From PALSA-1336 sp964592725 (lineage in GTDB: Bacteria > Patescibacteriota > Doudnabacteria > UBA920): a stretch of DNA of 18,592 nt. The number at the start of each line of letters is the position of its first letter. The stretch's first letter is position 1. Under the pieces are notes generated by a model that saw only the letters and a list, made by a program, of their open reading frames with translations, searched no databases and was not told the DNA's origin. Of the stretch, positions 11,935 through 18,592 are shown piece by piece. Made by a program: the position numbers and the translations under genes. Where the stretch lies: assembly GCA_964592725.1 (NCBI GenBank), contig CAZQFQ010000029.1:1-18592 (forward strand). Reading direction: 5' to 3'.

Positions 11935-14900
11935 ATGCCTGAAGAAAAACCGCAAACATCATCAACCCCCAACTTTAACAACCTGGAAAAGGATGTTTTA
12001 AAGTTTTGGGAGGAGAATAAAATTTTTGAAAAGTCTTTAGAACAGACCAAAGATGGAGAGCCGTATATTTTTTACGATGGGCCGCCTTTTGCCACGGGCT
12101 TGCCGCATTATGGGAGCATTTTGCCGAGCGTTATCAAAGATGCCATTCCCCGTTATCAAACAATGAAAGGCCGTTATGTGCGCAGGCGCTGGGGCTGGGA
12201 TTGCCACGGTTTGCCTATAGAAAATATGGTGGAACAGCAGTTGAGGATTTCCGGCAAAAAACAAATAGAAGAATTGGGCGTGGACAAATTCAACGAAGCC
12301 TGTCGGCAGAGCGTTTTAAGGTATGCCGATGAATGGGGAAAAACCATCAAACGGATTGCGCGCTGGGTAGATTTTGACAATTCCTATAAAACAATGGATA
12401 CGTCTTACCAGGAATCGGTCTGGTGGGCGCTCAAGCAGATTTGGGAAAAAGGCTTAATTTACGAAGACCGCAAAGTTCTTTTGTATTGCTCGCGCTGTGA
12501 GACCCCGATATCAAACTTTGAAGTGGCGATGGATAATTCTTACCGCGACATAACCGAGGAATCGGTTTATTCTAAATTTAAATTACCCAAAGGCCAGAGA
12601 ATTGTAAACGATTTGACCAACGACAAAACCTACGCGCTGGCCTGGACCACCACGCCGTGGACTTTGCCGGCTAATACATCTTTAAATGTGGGGCCGGAGA
12701 TAAAGTATGTTATGGTTGAACAAAACGGGGAACGTTACATACTAGCTAAAGACCGATTGTCTATATTAGTAGGCGACTATGAATTAATTTCCGAGTTTGC
12801 GTCGCGCGATTTATCGGGTTTAAAATACGAGCCGCCTTATCCGGGCGTGATTGCCGATAACGGGAAAGCGCATAGAATATATATAGAGGATTTTGTGACA
12901 GTGGAAGACGGTACCGGTTTGGTGCACAGCGCGGTTATGTACGGGGAAGAAGATTTTTTGGCGGCCAAAAAATCCGGCCTCCCGCAAATCCCGAGCCTCG
13001 ACCACAAAGGACGATACTTTAATGAAGACAGAATACCGGAGCATTTGCGCGGCGTGTTTTTTAAGGACGCGGAAAAAATCGTGTTAAAAGAACTTGCCGA
13101 AAAAAATCTGGTTTACAAAACCGAAAATTACACCCACAGCTACCCGCATTGCTACCGTTGCGGCACCCCGCTGTTTTATAACGCTTTGCCGGCGTGGTTT
13201 ATTAATATCCAAAAAATAAAGAAGGATCTTGTAAAAAATAACGAGGATATCAATTGGTACCCCGAGCATTTAAAGCACGGGCGTTTTCAGCAGGGGATAG
13301 AAAACGCGCCGGATTGGAACATTTCGCGCAACCGGTTTTGGGCAACCGCTTTGCCGTTTTGGAAGTGCGGAAACAAGGAATGCAAAAATGTGGCTTGCGT
13401 GGGGTCGGTTCAGGAGCTGATGGAAAAATCAATAAATTTTAAAGAAGTTTATTCGGTCTTTACTCCAACCACCCCGCCCTCGGATGCACTCGGGCACCCC
13501 TCCTTAGAAAAGGAGGGGAATACTGCAGTTACGCGGAGCTCTCCTCCTAAAATAGGAGGAGTACCCAGCACCACTTTTTTGTCTAACGATATCCATCAGC
13601 AAAAAAGTGGTGCTGGGGGAGGTGGTATAGAAAGTCTTGATTTGCATAGACCCTACATCGACCGCGTAATCCTAAAATGCGACAAGTGCGGCGGGCAAAT
13701 GAACCGCATTCCCGAAGTCGTGGATTGCTGGGTGGAGAGCGGCAGTATGCCGTTTGCTGAATTGCATGCTCCTTTTGAAAATCGCGATTTGTTTGAAAAG
13801 CGTTTTCCTTCGGATTTTGTCGTGGAATATATTCCGCAAACCCGCGCCTGGTTTTACGTGATGCACGTTGTATCCACAATTTTATTTGAGCACGCGCCGT
13901 TTAAAAATGTCGTCACCACCGGCACAATTTTAGCCGAGGACGGCAGTAAAATGTCCAAGAGCAAAAATAATTATCCGGATCCGGGCAAGATTATAGAAAA
14001 ATACGGCGCCGACGCTTTGCGTTTTTATCTGCTCACCAGCCCGGTGGTCATTGGCGAAGACCTGAATTTTTCCGAAAAAGGCGTGCAGGAAATCAGCCGC
14101 AAGGTGAATATGCTGGTTTATAACGTCTGGAGCTTTTTGCGGCTTTATACCAAAGACAAGTTTAGCGGTGAAATCCCATTATCAGCAAATATTTTAGACA
14201 AATGGATTGTTTCGCGATTATCGGAGGTGCAAAAACAGGTTACAGGTTATTTGGATGCTTACGATACCGTGCGCGCGGGAAAATCCATCATATTTTTCAT
14301 CGACGAGCTTTCAACCTGGTATTTGCGCCGCAGCCGCGACAGGATAAAAAACGGCGATGATGAAGCAAAAACGGCGTTAGCGACTTTAGCTTTCGTTCTC
14401 ATCGAACTTTCCAAAATGCTCGCGCCGTTTATGCCGTTTTTGGCGGAATTTATTTATCGTGATCTCACGGGTTTGGAATCCGTGCATTTAACATCGTGGA
14501 CTGCCGAAATTGCCGGAGACGACGAAGCAGTAAGGCAAAAAATGGGCTTGGTAAAAGAGCTGGTGGAAACCGGGCTGTCATTGCGCAAAGAAAAAAATAT
14601 CAAAGTCCGCCAGCCGCTGGCCGAGGTTGAATATCACATTAAATCTAAAGATATCACGCTGGACGCGGAGTTTGAAAAACTTTTGGCTGACGAGTTAAAC
14701 GTAAAATTGGTCACGGGCCGCCAGGATTTTGTGCCAAAGGGCGGCTGGGCATATAAGGAAACGGCGGGTTTTAAACTGGAGCTAAATTTGGAATTAAACG
14801 ATGAACTGCGCCAGGAAGGCGCGGCGCGCGAATTGGAACGCCAGATCCAGGACTTAAGAAAAAAGAGCGGGCTAAAAGTGGGGGAGCTGGTGGATGTCTA

Positions 14901-15066
14901 TTATAATACTGCTGATGAAAAATTGGAGGATGCTTTGCTATCCTTGGTTGACCGCAAAAAAACTTTTGTCAGCCAAATCAGCAAAAGCCTGGAAGTGGAA
15001 GTAGACTTCGAAACCCAAAATCCCATAGACGGCAAACCGGTTTGGCTGGGGATGATAAAGATTTGA
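11935..15066 (+). CDS. ileS: isoleucyl-tRNA synthetase with in-frame repeat insertion
   Basis: A 1043-aa class I synthetase of the long, eukaryote-like (type II, mupirocin-insensitive) form. The catalytic domain shows PPFATGLPHYGS (51-61) and GWDCHGLPIE (87-96); the HIGH motif is HYGS, with the last His replaced by Ser. The editing domain starts near WTTTPWTLPANTS (237-249). ISRNRFWATALPFW (463-476), KMSKS (672-676) and a C-terminal anticodon-binding domain follow. CxxC pairs occur at 185/188, 406/409 and 582/585. Residues 512-564 are encoded by a 159-bp palindromic repeat, placed between the ELMEKS segment and DLHRPYID, a naturally variable surface region. The ATG at 11935 lies eight bases after the HD gene, with a weak AGGA upstream. 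The length without the insertion, about 990, is normal. Confidence 0.96.
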   Translation: MPEEKPQTSSTPNFNNLEKDVLKFWEENKIFEKSLEQTKDGEPYIFYDGPPFATGLPHYGSILPSVIKDAIPRYQTMKGRYVRRRWGWDCHGLPIENMVEQQLRISGKKQIEELGVDKFNEACRQSVLRYADEWGKTIKRIARWVDFDNSYKTMDTSYQESVWWALKQIWEKGLIYEDRKVLLYCSRCETPISNFEVAMDNSYRDITEESVYSKFKLPKGQRIVNDLTNDKTYALAWTTTPWTLPANTSLNVGPEIKYVMVEQNGERYILAKDRLSILVGDYELISEFASRDLSGLKYEPPYPGVIADNGKAHRIYIEDFVTVEDGTGLVHSAVMYGEEDFLAAKKSGLPQIPSLDHKGRYFNEDRIPEHLRGVFFKDAEKIVLKELAEKNLVYKTENYTHSYPHCYRCGTPLFYNALPAWFINIQKIKKDLVKNNEDINWYPEHLKHGRFQQGIENAPDWNISRNRFWATALPFWKCGNKECKNVACVGSVQELMEKSINFKEVYSVFTPTTPPSDALGHPSLEKEGNTAVTRSSPPKIGGVPSTTFLSNDIHQQKSGAGGGGIESLDLHRPYIDRVILKCDKCGGQMNRIPEVVDCWVESGSMPFAELHAPFENRDLFEKRFPSDFVVEYIPQTRAWFYVMHVVSTILFEHAPFKNVVTTGTILAEDGSKMSKSKNNYPDPGKIIEKYGADALRFYLLTSPVVIGEDLNFSEKGVQEISRKVNMLVYNVWSFLRLYTKDKFSGEIPLSANILDKWIVSRLSEVQKQVTGYLDAYDTVRAGKSIIFFIDELSTWYLRRSRDRIKNGDDEAKTALATLAFVLIELSKMLAPFMPFLAEFIYRDLTGLESVHLTSWTAEIAGDDEAVRQKMGLVKELVETGLSLRKEKNIKVRQPLAEVEYHIKSKDITLDAEFEKLLADELNVKLVTGRQDFVPKGGWAYKETAGFKLELNLELNDELRQEGAARELERQIQDLRKKSGLKVGELVDVYYNTADEKLEDALLSLVDRKKTFVSQISKSLEVEVDFETQNPIDGKPVWLGMIKI
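13468..13626 (+). repeat. in-frame palindromic repeat inside ileS (53 codons)
   Basis: It starts ACCACCCCGCCC and ends GGGGGAGGTGGT, like the argS copy. Internal hairpins include CCCCTCCTT/AAGGAGGGG, CTCCTCCTA/TAGGAGGAG and a larger stem CCCAGCACCACTTTTTT/AAAAAAGTGGTGCTGGG. It is exactly 53 codons without a stop and encodes a stretch starting TTPPSDALGHPS and ending KSGAGGGG. The copies share ends and parts of the interior but differ in the middle, so they diverged or were assembled from modules. Confidence 0.85.
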
Positions 15067-15071
15067 AAAAG

Positions 15072-15080
15072 TGTTACAAT
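15072..15080 (+). promoter_or_regulatory. extended -10 promoter of the SH3 protein gene
   Basis: TGTTACAAT gives an extended -10 with TACAAT, right after the ileS stop codon (15064-15066). Transcription would begin near 15087, 26 bases before the ATG at 15113. No -35 is seen at the proper spacing. Confidence 0.4.
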
Positions 15081-15112
15081 AGATTTATCAAACTTAAATT
15101 ATAAACAAAAAT

Positions 15113-15964
15113 ATGGACAATGAAATGGATTCAATTATTCCCGAAGATGGCGTAAATATCCAGCCGAAGCCAAAACAGCCTAAGGTTAAGGCTAAGCCGG
15201 CGCAGATTCCGATGCAACCCCAGGTTAATCAGCCTGAAGTTAAAAACGCGCCGGTGGTAAAATCGGTTAAAACTATTAGGCCAAAACCCATTGTAGAAGG
15301 CATAAATTCGCCCAAAAGCACACAAGATATTGTTTTTGTAAAGCCAAATTTGACCAGCCAGGAAAAAGAGCTGATTTCCGAAGTACCCGATTCACCCTCA
15401 ACCCCAACTCTGACTCCAACTTCAACTCCAAATCCCGTAGTAAGCAGGCCCGAGCCCAGGCTTATGCCGGAATCGGTTGCCGCGTCCATAAACAAAAAAA
15501 ACCACCATATTGGCAGATGGCTGTTTATATTTGTGGTCTGTTTAATTTTGGTCGCGGGCGGGTATGAATATTACGTTTGGAGTTTAACCAGGCATCAAGT
15601 TCCGGTTTTGGCGCATTATCATCCCACTGCCGTAAATATTGCCCAACAGCCTTTCCCGTTGGCCGGCGGAACTGCCCCAACTTCATCCACCTCCACCATA
15701 ATTTCAGCAAGCACTACTCCTGTCACGGTTGCCACTTCCACCCCGACTTCCGCTCCCGCGGTAATTTTGCAGGTAAAAATAAACTCCACGCCCACCGGAT
15801 ATTTAAACGTCCGGAGCGAGCCGTCAACTTCCGGGACAATACTGACGCAGGTGCATCCTGGGGAAATTTACACTTACACCGCGGTTAAAAACGGCTGGTA
15901 TGAAATAACTTACAGCGGGTTCAACCAAGGATGGGTTAGCGGGCAGTATGTGACCAAGCAATAG
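15113..15964 (+). CDS. membrane-anchored protein with C-terminal SH3b domain
   Basis: A 283-aa protein. Residues 1-130 are a cytoplasmic, Pro/Lys/Thr-rich disordered region (QPKPKQPKVKAKP, TPTLTPTSTPNP). One membrane span (WLFIFVVCLILVAGGYEYYVW, 136-156) follows. An outer linker rich in Ser/Thr/Pro (185-217) leads to a bacterial SH3 domain (about 220-282) with the family signature YLNVRSEPSTSG and GWYEITYSGFNQGWVSGQYV. SH3b domains bind peptidoglycan or other wall polymers, so the protein probably links the membrane to the wall, perhaps with an enzyme partner such as the M23 lipoprotein at 17218-18009, though that is inference. ATG 15113 is chosen; Met5 is the alternative. It is monocistronic, with a terminator-like hairpin at 16123-16162. 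Confidence 0.88.
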   Translation: MDNEMDSIIPEDGVNIQPKPKQPKVKAKPAQIPMQPQVNQPEVKNAPVVKSVKTIRPKPIVEGINSPKSTQDIVFVKPNLTSQEKELISEVPDSPSTPTLTPTSTPNPVVSRPEPRLMPESVAASINKKNHHIGRWLFIFVVCLILVAGGYEYYVWSLTRHQVPVLAHYHPTAVNIAQQPFPLAGGTAPTSSTSTIISASTTPVTVATSTPTSAPAVILQVKINSTPTGYLNVRSEPSTSGTILTQVHPGEIYTYTAVKNGWYEITYSGFNQGWVSGQYVTKQ

Positions 15965-15971
15965 TAGGCTT

Positions 15972-16091
15972 ACGCGTTTGGTTCCCTCCCCCTTTGGGGG
16001 AGGGACAGGGAGAGGGTTTTGAATAAAGCAACTTTTTTATCACCCTCCCCCCAGCCCCTCCCGTCAAGGGAGGGGAAAAACTTGAACGCGT
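15972..16091. repeat. two GC-rich repeats in opposite orientation, ACGCGT ends
   Basis: The left unit (about 15980-16020: CCCTCCCCC-TTT-GGGGGAGGG then AGGGAGAGGG) and the right unit (16041-16080: CACCCTCCCCCC, then CCCCTCCC-gtcaa-GGGAGGGG) are inverted relative to each other, separated by AT-rich bases and bracketed by ACGCGT at 15972 and 16086. The right unit, inverted, matches the copy at 17886-17955 closely. Confidence 0.7.
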
Positions 16092-16110
16092 GGGTTCTTA
16101 TTCTATAAAC

Positions 16111-17094
16111 TTAAATTCGATGCAGGAGCTTTTTTCCAAAAAGGCTCCTGACTTTATTTTTTATCCAAGTTGTTATGCCGTGCCAGTCGGTAAGCAGGCC
16201 GTAAATGGTATAAACGTAAATCGCGGCCACGACAATATCAAAAAAATAGTGTTCGCCTAAATACATAACGGTCACGAACATCAGCAGGGGATAAATAAAA
16301 AACAGCAGTCCCCATTTGGGGAATTTTTTGTAAAAAAACAGGGCGGTCATCATCGGATAGGCCGCGTGGAGCGAAGGAACGGCGGCCACCAAATTCGCCC
16401 CCACGTAATTGTAGACCGTGGGCAGGTTAATTGGACGCGCAAAATGCGCGAGAGTCAGGTCTAAAATGTGCGCCACCGGCGGCAAAAATCCCTGCTGGGC
16501 CGCCATCCACGGCGGCATTGCGGGAAAAATATAATAGGTAACCCAGGCGGCGTAGGAAATTAAGACTATGCCCGTGGTGTAAAGCTTGAATATTTTTTTA
16601 TCAATAAACCAAAACAGCAGGGCTACAAACAGCGGGATAATAAAGTGCAGGTAATAAAGCACCGCCGCGACGTTGTCATACCATAAAATTACGCCGTCCT
16701 GAAAAAAATGATGCTGGAGCCACAGCGTGGGCACGTTGCCGAAGAACACAAATTTATCAAAATAAATCATGGCGCGGATGTGGACTTTGGTGGTAGCCAG
16801 CGGCACCAGTCCGCGCAAATAATCGTAGCCTAAAATCAGCAGTATGGGCGGCAGCCAATCCCATAAAAAATCCCAGGCTTTACCGGCAATGACCATGGCA
16901 ATCAAGGCAAAAACAAAAAAGCGGTCAGGCGAAAAAAATTCCTGATGCCAGACCATAAAAGCCGTAATAATGGCCAAATAAATAAAGGTGGATATAAAAA
17001 TCAACTTGTCATGGCCGCCGGTTGCCTGCCATTTTTGCTTGGCGATTTTTACGGGGGATTTTGATTTTTCTATCATAGTAAGATGGTAATTCAC
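16111..17094 (-). CDS. PAP2/Aur1-like integral membrane phosphatase
   Basis: A 327-aa protein with six or more membrane spans. The PAP2-type catalytic motifs lie late in the chain: VPSLHAAYPMM (239-249, PSLH with His243 as acid) and YLGEHYFFDIVVA (278-290, His282 nucleophile with Asp286). The distance and the aromatic-rich context match the PAP2_3 branch that includes fungal inositol phosphorylceramide synthase (AUR1), rather than the shorter BacA/PgpB type. Such enzymes remove or transfer phosphate-linked head groups of lipids at the outer membrane face; the substrate is unknown. The frame opens at GTG 17094; ATG 17076 (MIEKSKSPVK) is as likely, and neither has a clear Shine-Dalgarno. The stop is near the convergent SH3 gene, from which repeats separate it. 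Confidence 0.88.
   Translation of the reverse strand: MNYHLTMIEKSKSPVKIAKQKWQATGGHDKLIFISTFIYLAIITAFMVWHQEFFSPDRFFVFALIAMVIAGKAWDFLWDWLPPILLILGYDYLRGLVPLATTKVHIRAMIYFDKFVFFGNVPTLWLQHHFFQDGVILWYDNVAAVLYYLHFIIPLFVALLFWFIDKKIFKLYTTGIVLISYAAWVTYYIFPAMPPWMAAQQGFLPPVAHILDLTLAHFARPINLPTVYNYVGANLVAAVPSLHAAYPMMTALFFYKKFPKWGLLFFIYPLLMFVTVMYLGEHYFFDIVVAAIYVYTIYGLLTDWHGITTWIKNKVRSLFGKKLLHRI
16123..16162 (+). terminator. terminator-like hairpin for the SH3 gene
   Basis: CAGGAGC and GCTCCTG (16123-16129 and 16144-16150) pair, with TTTTT and AAAAA extending the stem around a short loop; ACTTTATTTTTTAT follows. The T-rich tail is on the plus strand, so it would stop read-through from 15964. It lies in the last codons of the convergent PAP2 gene. 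Confidence 0.5.
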
Positions 17095-17165
17095 GCAAAA
17101 GGCCAGGGATAATCCTAGGCCTTGTATTAAGAGTACGGATAAAATTTTATTTTTGGTGCAACAAT

Positions 17166-17210
17166 CTACGAAATACGAAAATATAGTTTTACCGTTTTCG
17201 TATTTGGTAG
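17166..17210. repeat. TACGAAA inverted repeat, family B copy 3
   Basis: CTACGAAATACGAAAA and TTTTCGTATTTGGTAG pair with one mismatch around a short AT-rich loop. It ends seven bases after the stop of the M23 lipoprotein gene, the same position relative to a stop codon as copies 1 and 2. Confidence 0.8.
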
Positions 17211-17217
17211 AAGGCCC

Positions 17218-18009
17218 TTATCGCAAAAATTGGGTCGGGTCAAGCCATCCGCTCAAATCGTCCTGCTTTTGCACATAGCCTAAAATGTTTACAGCCGTGC
17301 CTTTATGGATGCCAAAGTGCAGATGCTTTCTTTCGCCGTCGGTCTCGCTGGAATACCCGGTACCCAAAACCGCTATTTGTTGGCCGGGAGTTAAGTAGCC
17401 TCCAACATTTGGAGTGATGCTTGAGAGCCTTAAATGGCCGTAAATTATTGTAACATTTTGGCCGTCTAAAACGCAAGCCTGCACCGCCACTCCGCCGTAG
17501 CCGGAAGCGTATTCTTTAAGCAGCAATTTTCCGGCGCAGGCCGCGTAAATCGGGACGTCCGTGTTTTGTTCCGCCGGAGTGGTTTCAAAGTCAATACCCG
17601 TGTGGTAGCCGGTAAACCTTTCGGGGGTGACGGGCGAATGCCCCGGCGACACGTAAATGCCGAAAGGTTTTTTGGTAACCCTGCTAAGGCCGCCGCTAAT
17701 CGGTTCGGTTAAAAGCGGCATTTGATTTGGCGCGGATAGGGTTGACGATGTCGCTGCGGGAGCTGGCGTGTTTTCGTCCGAGGATTTTAACTGGGATTGC
17801 GGCGCAACGCCGCATCCGGCGCAAACAAAGCTCAAAAATAAAGCAAGAAGAAAAATCTTTTTTTCCGCAAAGCGGGATCCCGTGCAGTTTCCCCTCCCTT
17901 GACGGGAGGGGCTAGCTTGCCCGCCGAAGCCTTGGCGAAGGAGGGGGGAGGGTGTTATGATTGTGATTGTAAGATCTTGTAGTCTGCGGAGCAGAAAAAC
18001 CCTTTCCAT
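17218..18009 (-). CDS. M23 (LytM) peptidase lipoprotein with repeat-encoded N-terminus
   Basis: The 263-aa frame ends in a complete M23/LytM metallopeptidase domain: YHTGIDF (His136, Asp140 zinc ligands), YGHLRL (His192) and KHLHFGIH (His229, His231), a glycyl-glycine-type endopeptidase fold that cuts peptidoglycan cross-links. A lipoprotein signal lies internally: KKIFLLALFLSFVCAGC, with Cys66 as the likely lipidated residue. The 48 residues before it are odd: residues about 18-42 (TPSPLLRQGFGGQASPS) are encoded by GC-rich repeat DNA at 17886-17955. No ATG, GTG or TTG lies between the repeat and the signal peptide, so the start is either ATG 18009 (no Shine-Dalgarno; TATACT at 18047-18042 is a possible -10) or a non-standard codon. 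All catalytic residues are present. Confidence 0.88.
   Translation of the reverse strand: MERVFLLRRLQDLTITIITPSPLLRQGFGGQASPSRQGRGNCTGSRFAEKKIFLLALFLSFVCAGCGVAPQSQLKSSDENTPAPAATSSTLSAPNQMPLLTEPISGGLSRVTKKPFGIYVSPGHSPVTPERFTGYHTGIDFETTPAEQNTDVPIYAACAGKLLLKEYASGYGGVAVQACVLDGQNVTIIYGHLRLSSITPNVGGYLTPGQQIAVLGTGYSSETDGERKHLHFGIHKGTAVNILGYVQKQDDLSGWLDPTQFLR
17886..17955. repeat. composite GC-rich repeat in the M23 gene 5' end
   Basis: The outer unit reads GTTTCCCCTCCCTTGACGGGAGGGGCT ... GGGGGGAGGGTG (shown here in parts), as at 7245-7281. A second repeat, AGCTTGCCCGCCGAAGCC-TTGGCGAAGG (17914-17941), is nested inside it. In the reverse frame the nested part reads LRQGFGGQA, a peptide I recall seeing often as translated repeat in Patescibacteria proteins. 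Confidence 0.75.
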
Positions 18010-18080
18010 AGTAGTATTTTTAATAAAAATCTGTTAAGCTTAGTATAGTTGATTTACAATTTAATTAAAAGGAAATAGTT

Positions 18081-18494
18081 ATGATAATCAAATATCGCAA
18101 TCCTGATTTGGGCCTGCTCCTGCTCCGCTTGGGCCTGGCTTATATATTTATAGAGCACGGCCTGCAAAAATTAATGCATCCGGCGGCGGCTGGCAAATTC
18201 TTTGCGCATTTGGGGTTTCCTCTGCCGCTGGAGTTTATGTATTTTATTTGCGCCGTGGAAATACTCGGCGGGATTTTTATGTTTATCGGATTGTGGTCAG
18301 ACATCGCGGGCCTGTTTTTGGCCGCCGACATGCTGGGCGTAATAATTACCGTCCGCTCCGGCCCCATGGCAACCGGAATTTTGGCCGGGCATGAGTTTGA
18401 ATTAATGCTAATGATCATGGCGTTGGCCATTATGTTTATTGGCGCGGGGAATTACGCGTTACAGCGTCCAAAACAGCAACAAATGCTGGTATAA
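18081..18494 (+). CDS. DoxX-family membrane protein
   Basis: A 137-aa protein with four membrane spans, as usual for DoxX. The N-terminal signature is GLLLLRLGLAYIFIEHGLQKL (shown over 11-31), with the typical LR-G--F-xHGxQKL; next come the family's GKFFAHLGFP and the VEILGGIFMFIGL helix, then DMLGVIITVRS and the helix ELMLMIMALAIMFIG, ending in a short polar tail RPKQQQMLV. DoxX proteins are linked to quinol- or thiol-related membrane redox functions in some bacteria, but the role here is unknown. AAAGGAAA lies about five bases before the ATG at 18081, a good Shine-Dalgarno. It is divergent from the M23 gene, sharing a 71-base intergenic region. Confidence 0.9.
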   Translation: MIIKYRNPDLGLLLLRLGLAYIFIEHGLQKLMHPAAAGKFFAHLGFPLPLEFMYFICAVEILGGIFMFIGLWSDIAGLFLAADMLGVIITVRSGPMATGILAGHEFELMLMIMALAIMFIGAGNYALQRPKQQQMLV

Positions 18495-18506
18495 TGAAAA
18501 AGATTT

Positions 18507-18526
18507 CCTCGTAGCTTGCTACGGGG
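18507..18526. repeat. subterminal hairpin of a putative IS200/IS605-type element
   Basis: CCTCGTAGC and GCTACGGGG pair (nine pairs including one T-G, with the central bases as loop). The hairpin lies about 26 bases upstream of the start of an ORF whose first codons look like an IS200-type transposase. Such elements have imperfect hairpins near each end that TnpA binds. Confidence 0.5.
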
Positions 18527-18551
18527 GCCCCTGCCCAGCTACAATAGAGGC

Positions 18552-18592
18552 ATGAGTGACCATGTTAAGAAAAGGCACAATGTAAATTGCAT
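18552..18592 (+). CDS. start of a probable IS200/REP-type Y1 transposase
   Basis: Only 13 codons are in the window, reading MSDHVKKRHNVNC. Openings of the form M..(H/K)..KRHNV/S are, to my memory, common in IS200/IS605-family and REP-associated TnpA proteins, which are HUH/Y1 transposases. A TACAAT hexamer at 18540-18545 lies six bases before the ATG, so the mRNA would be near-leaderless, and a hairpin at 18507-18526 fits the left end. The catalytic HUH and Tyr motifs would lie beyond the window, so this remains tentative. Confidence 0.45.
   Translation, partial: MSDHVKKRHNVNC

Noticed and set aside
13254..13879. Several minus- and plus-strand open frames of 60-100 codons within ileS
   Set aside because: They overlap a well-conserved synthetase in other frames, lack start signals and have no recognisable motifs.
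15577..15888. A 103-codon plus-strand frame inside the SH3 protein gene
   Set aside because: It has no start signal, and its sequence is the low-complexity Ser/Thr/Pro linker and SH3 region read out of frame.

Overview
The window looks like chromosome of a Candidate Phyla Radiation (Patescibacteria, Parcubacteria-like) bacterium. This is inferred from small genes of unknown function, a long type II-like isoleucyl-tRNA synthetase, many short GC-rich palindromic repeats, a lipoprotein whose N-terminus is encoded by repeat DNA, and a small integrated element with a large serine recombinase. TGA is used as a stop (for example by rep), so the genetic code appears standard. No taxonomic marker was searched.

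Region 1 (1-5215) is accessory. It holds the 5' part of a DNA methyltransferase on the minus strand, then a plus-strand cassette: an unknown 219-aa protein, a small acidic protein, a strong hairpin, an HUH rolling-circle replication initiator, a Cys-rich protein, a 29-aa membrane peptide, an opposing 55-aa protein, a ~142-bp imperfect palindrome, a 50-aa protein and a large serine recombinase. The recombinase ORF runs antisense into the 3' end of the tmRNA gene (ssrA, minus strand, 5148-5544). I read this as a rolling-circle plasmid-like element integrated in ssrA; the left junction is not visible.

Region 2 (5545-9214) is chromosomal: a two-TM protein, a cold-shock protein with a long leader, then a minus-strand series of smpB, a PLD-family nuclease-like protein, a small membrane protein, a YtxH-like basic protein and a histidine phosphatase. 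tmRNA and its partner SmpB are thus both present. Each gap from the cold-shock gene to smpB holds one short inverted repeat, from four different families.

Region 3 (9286-15964) reads plus: a 52-aa zinc-ribbon protein, argS, an HD-domain protein, ileS and a membrane-anchored SH3 protein. Both argS and ileS carry an in-frame palindromic repeat insertion (45 and 53 codons) with the same ends, orientation and codon phase. This resembles Rickettsia palindromic elements and is the most striking feature of the window.

Region 4 (15965-18592) holds a repeat pair, a PAP2/Aur1-like membrane phosphatase, an M23 lipoprotein, a DoxX-family protein, and the left end of what looks like an IS200/IS605-type element.

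Several genes (zinc ribbon, argS, the right-edge ORF) have a -10 hexamer only a few bases before the start codon, suggesting leaderless or near-leaderless mRNAs.
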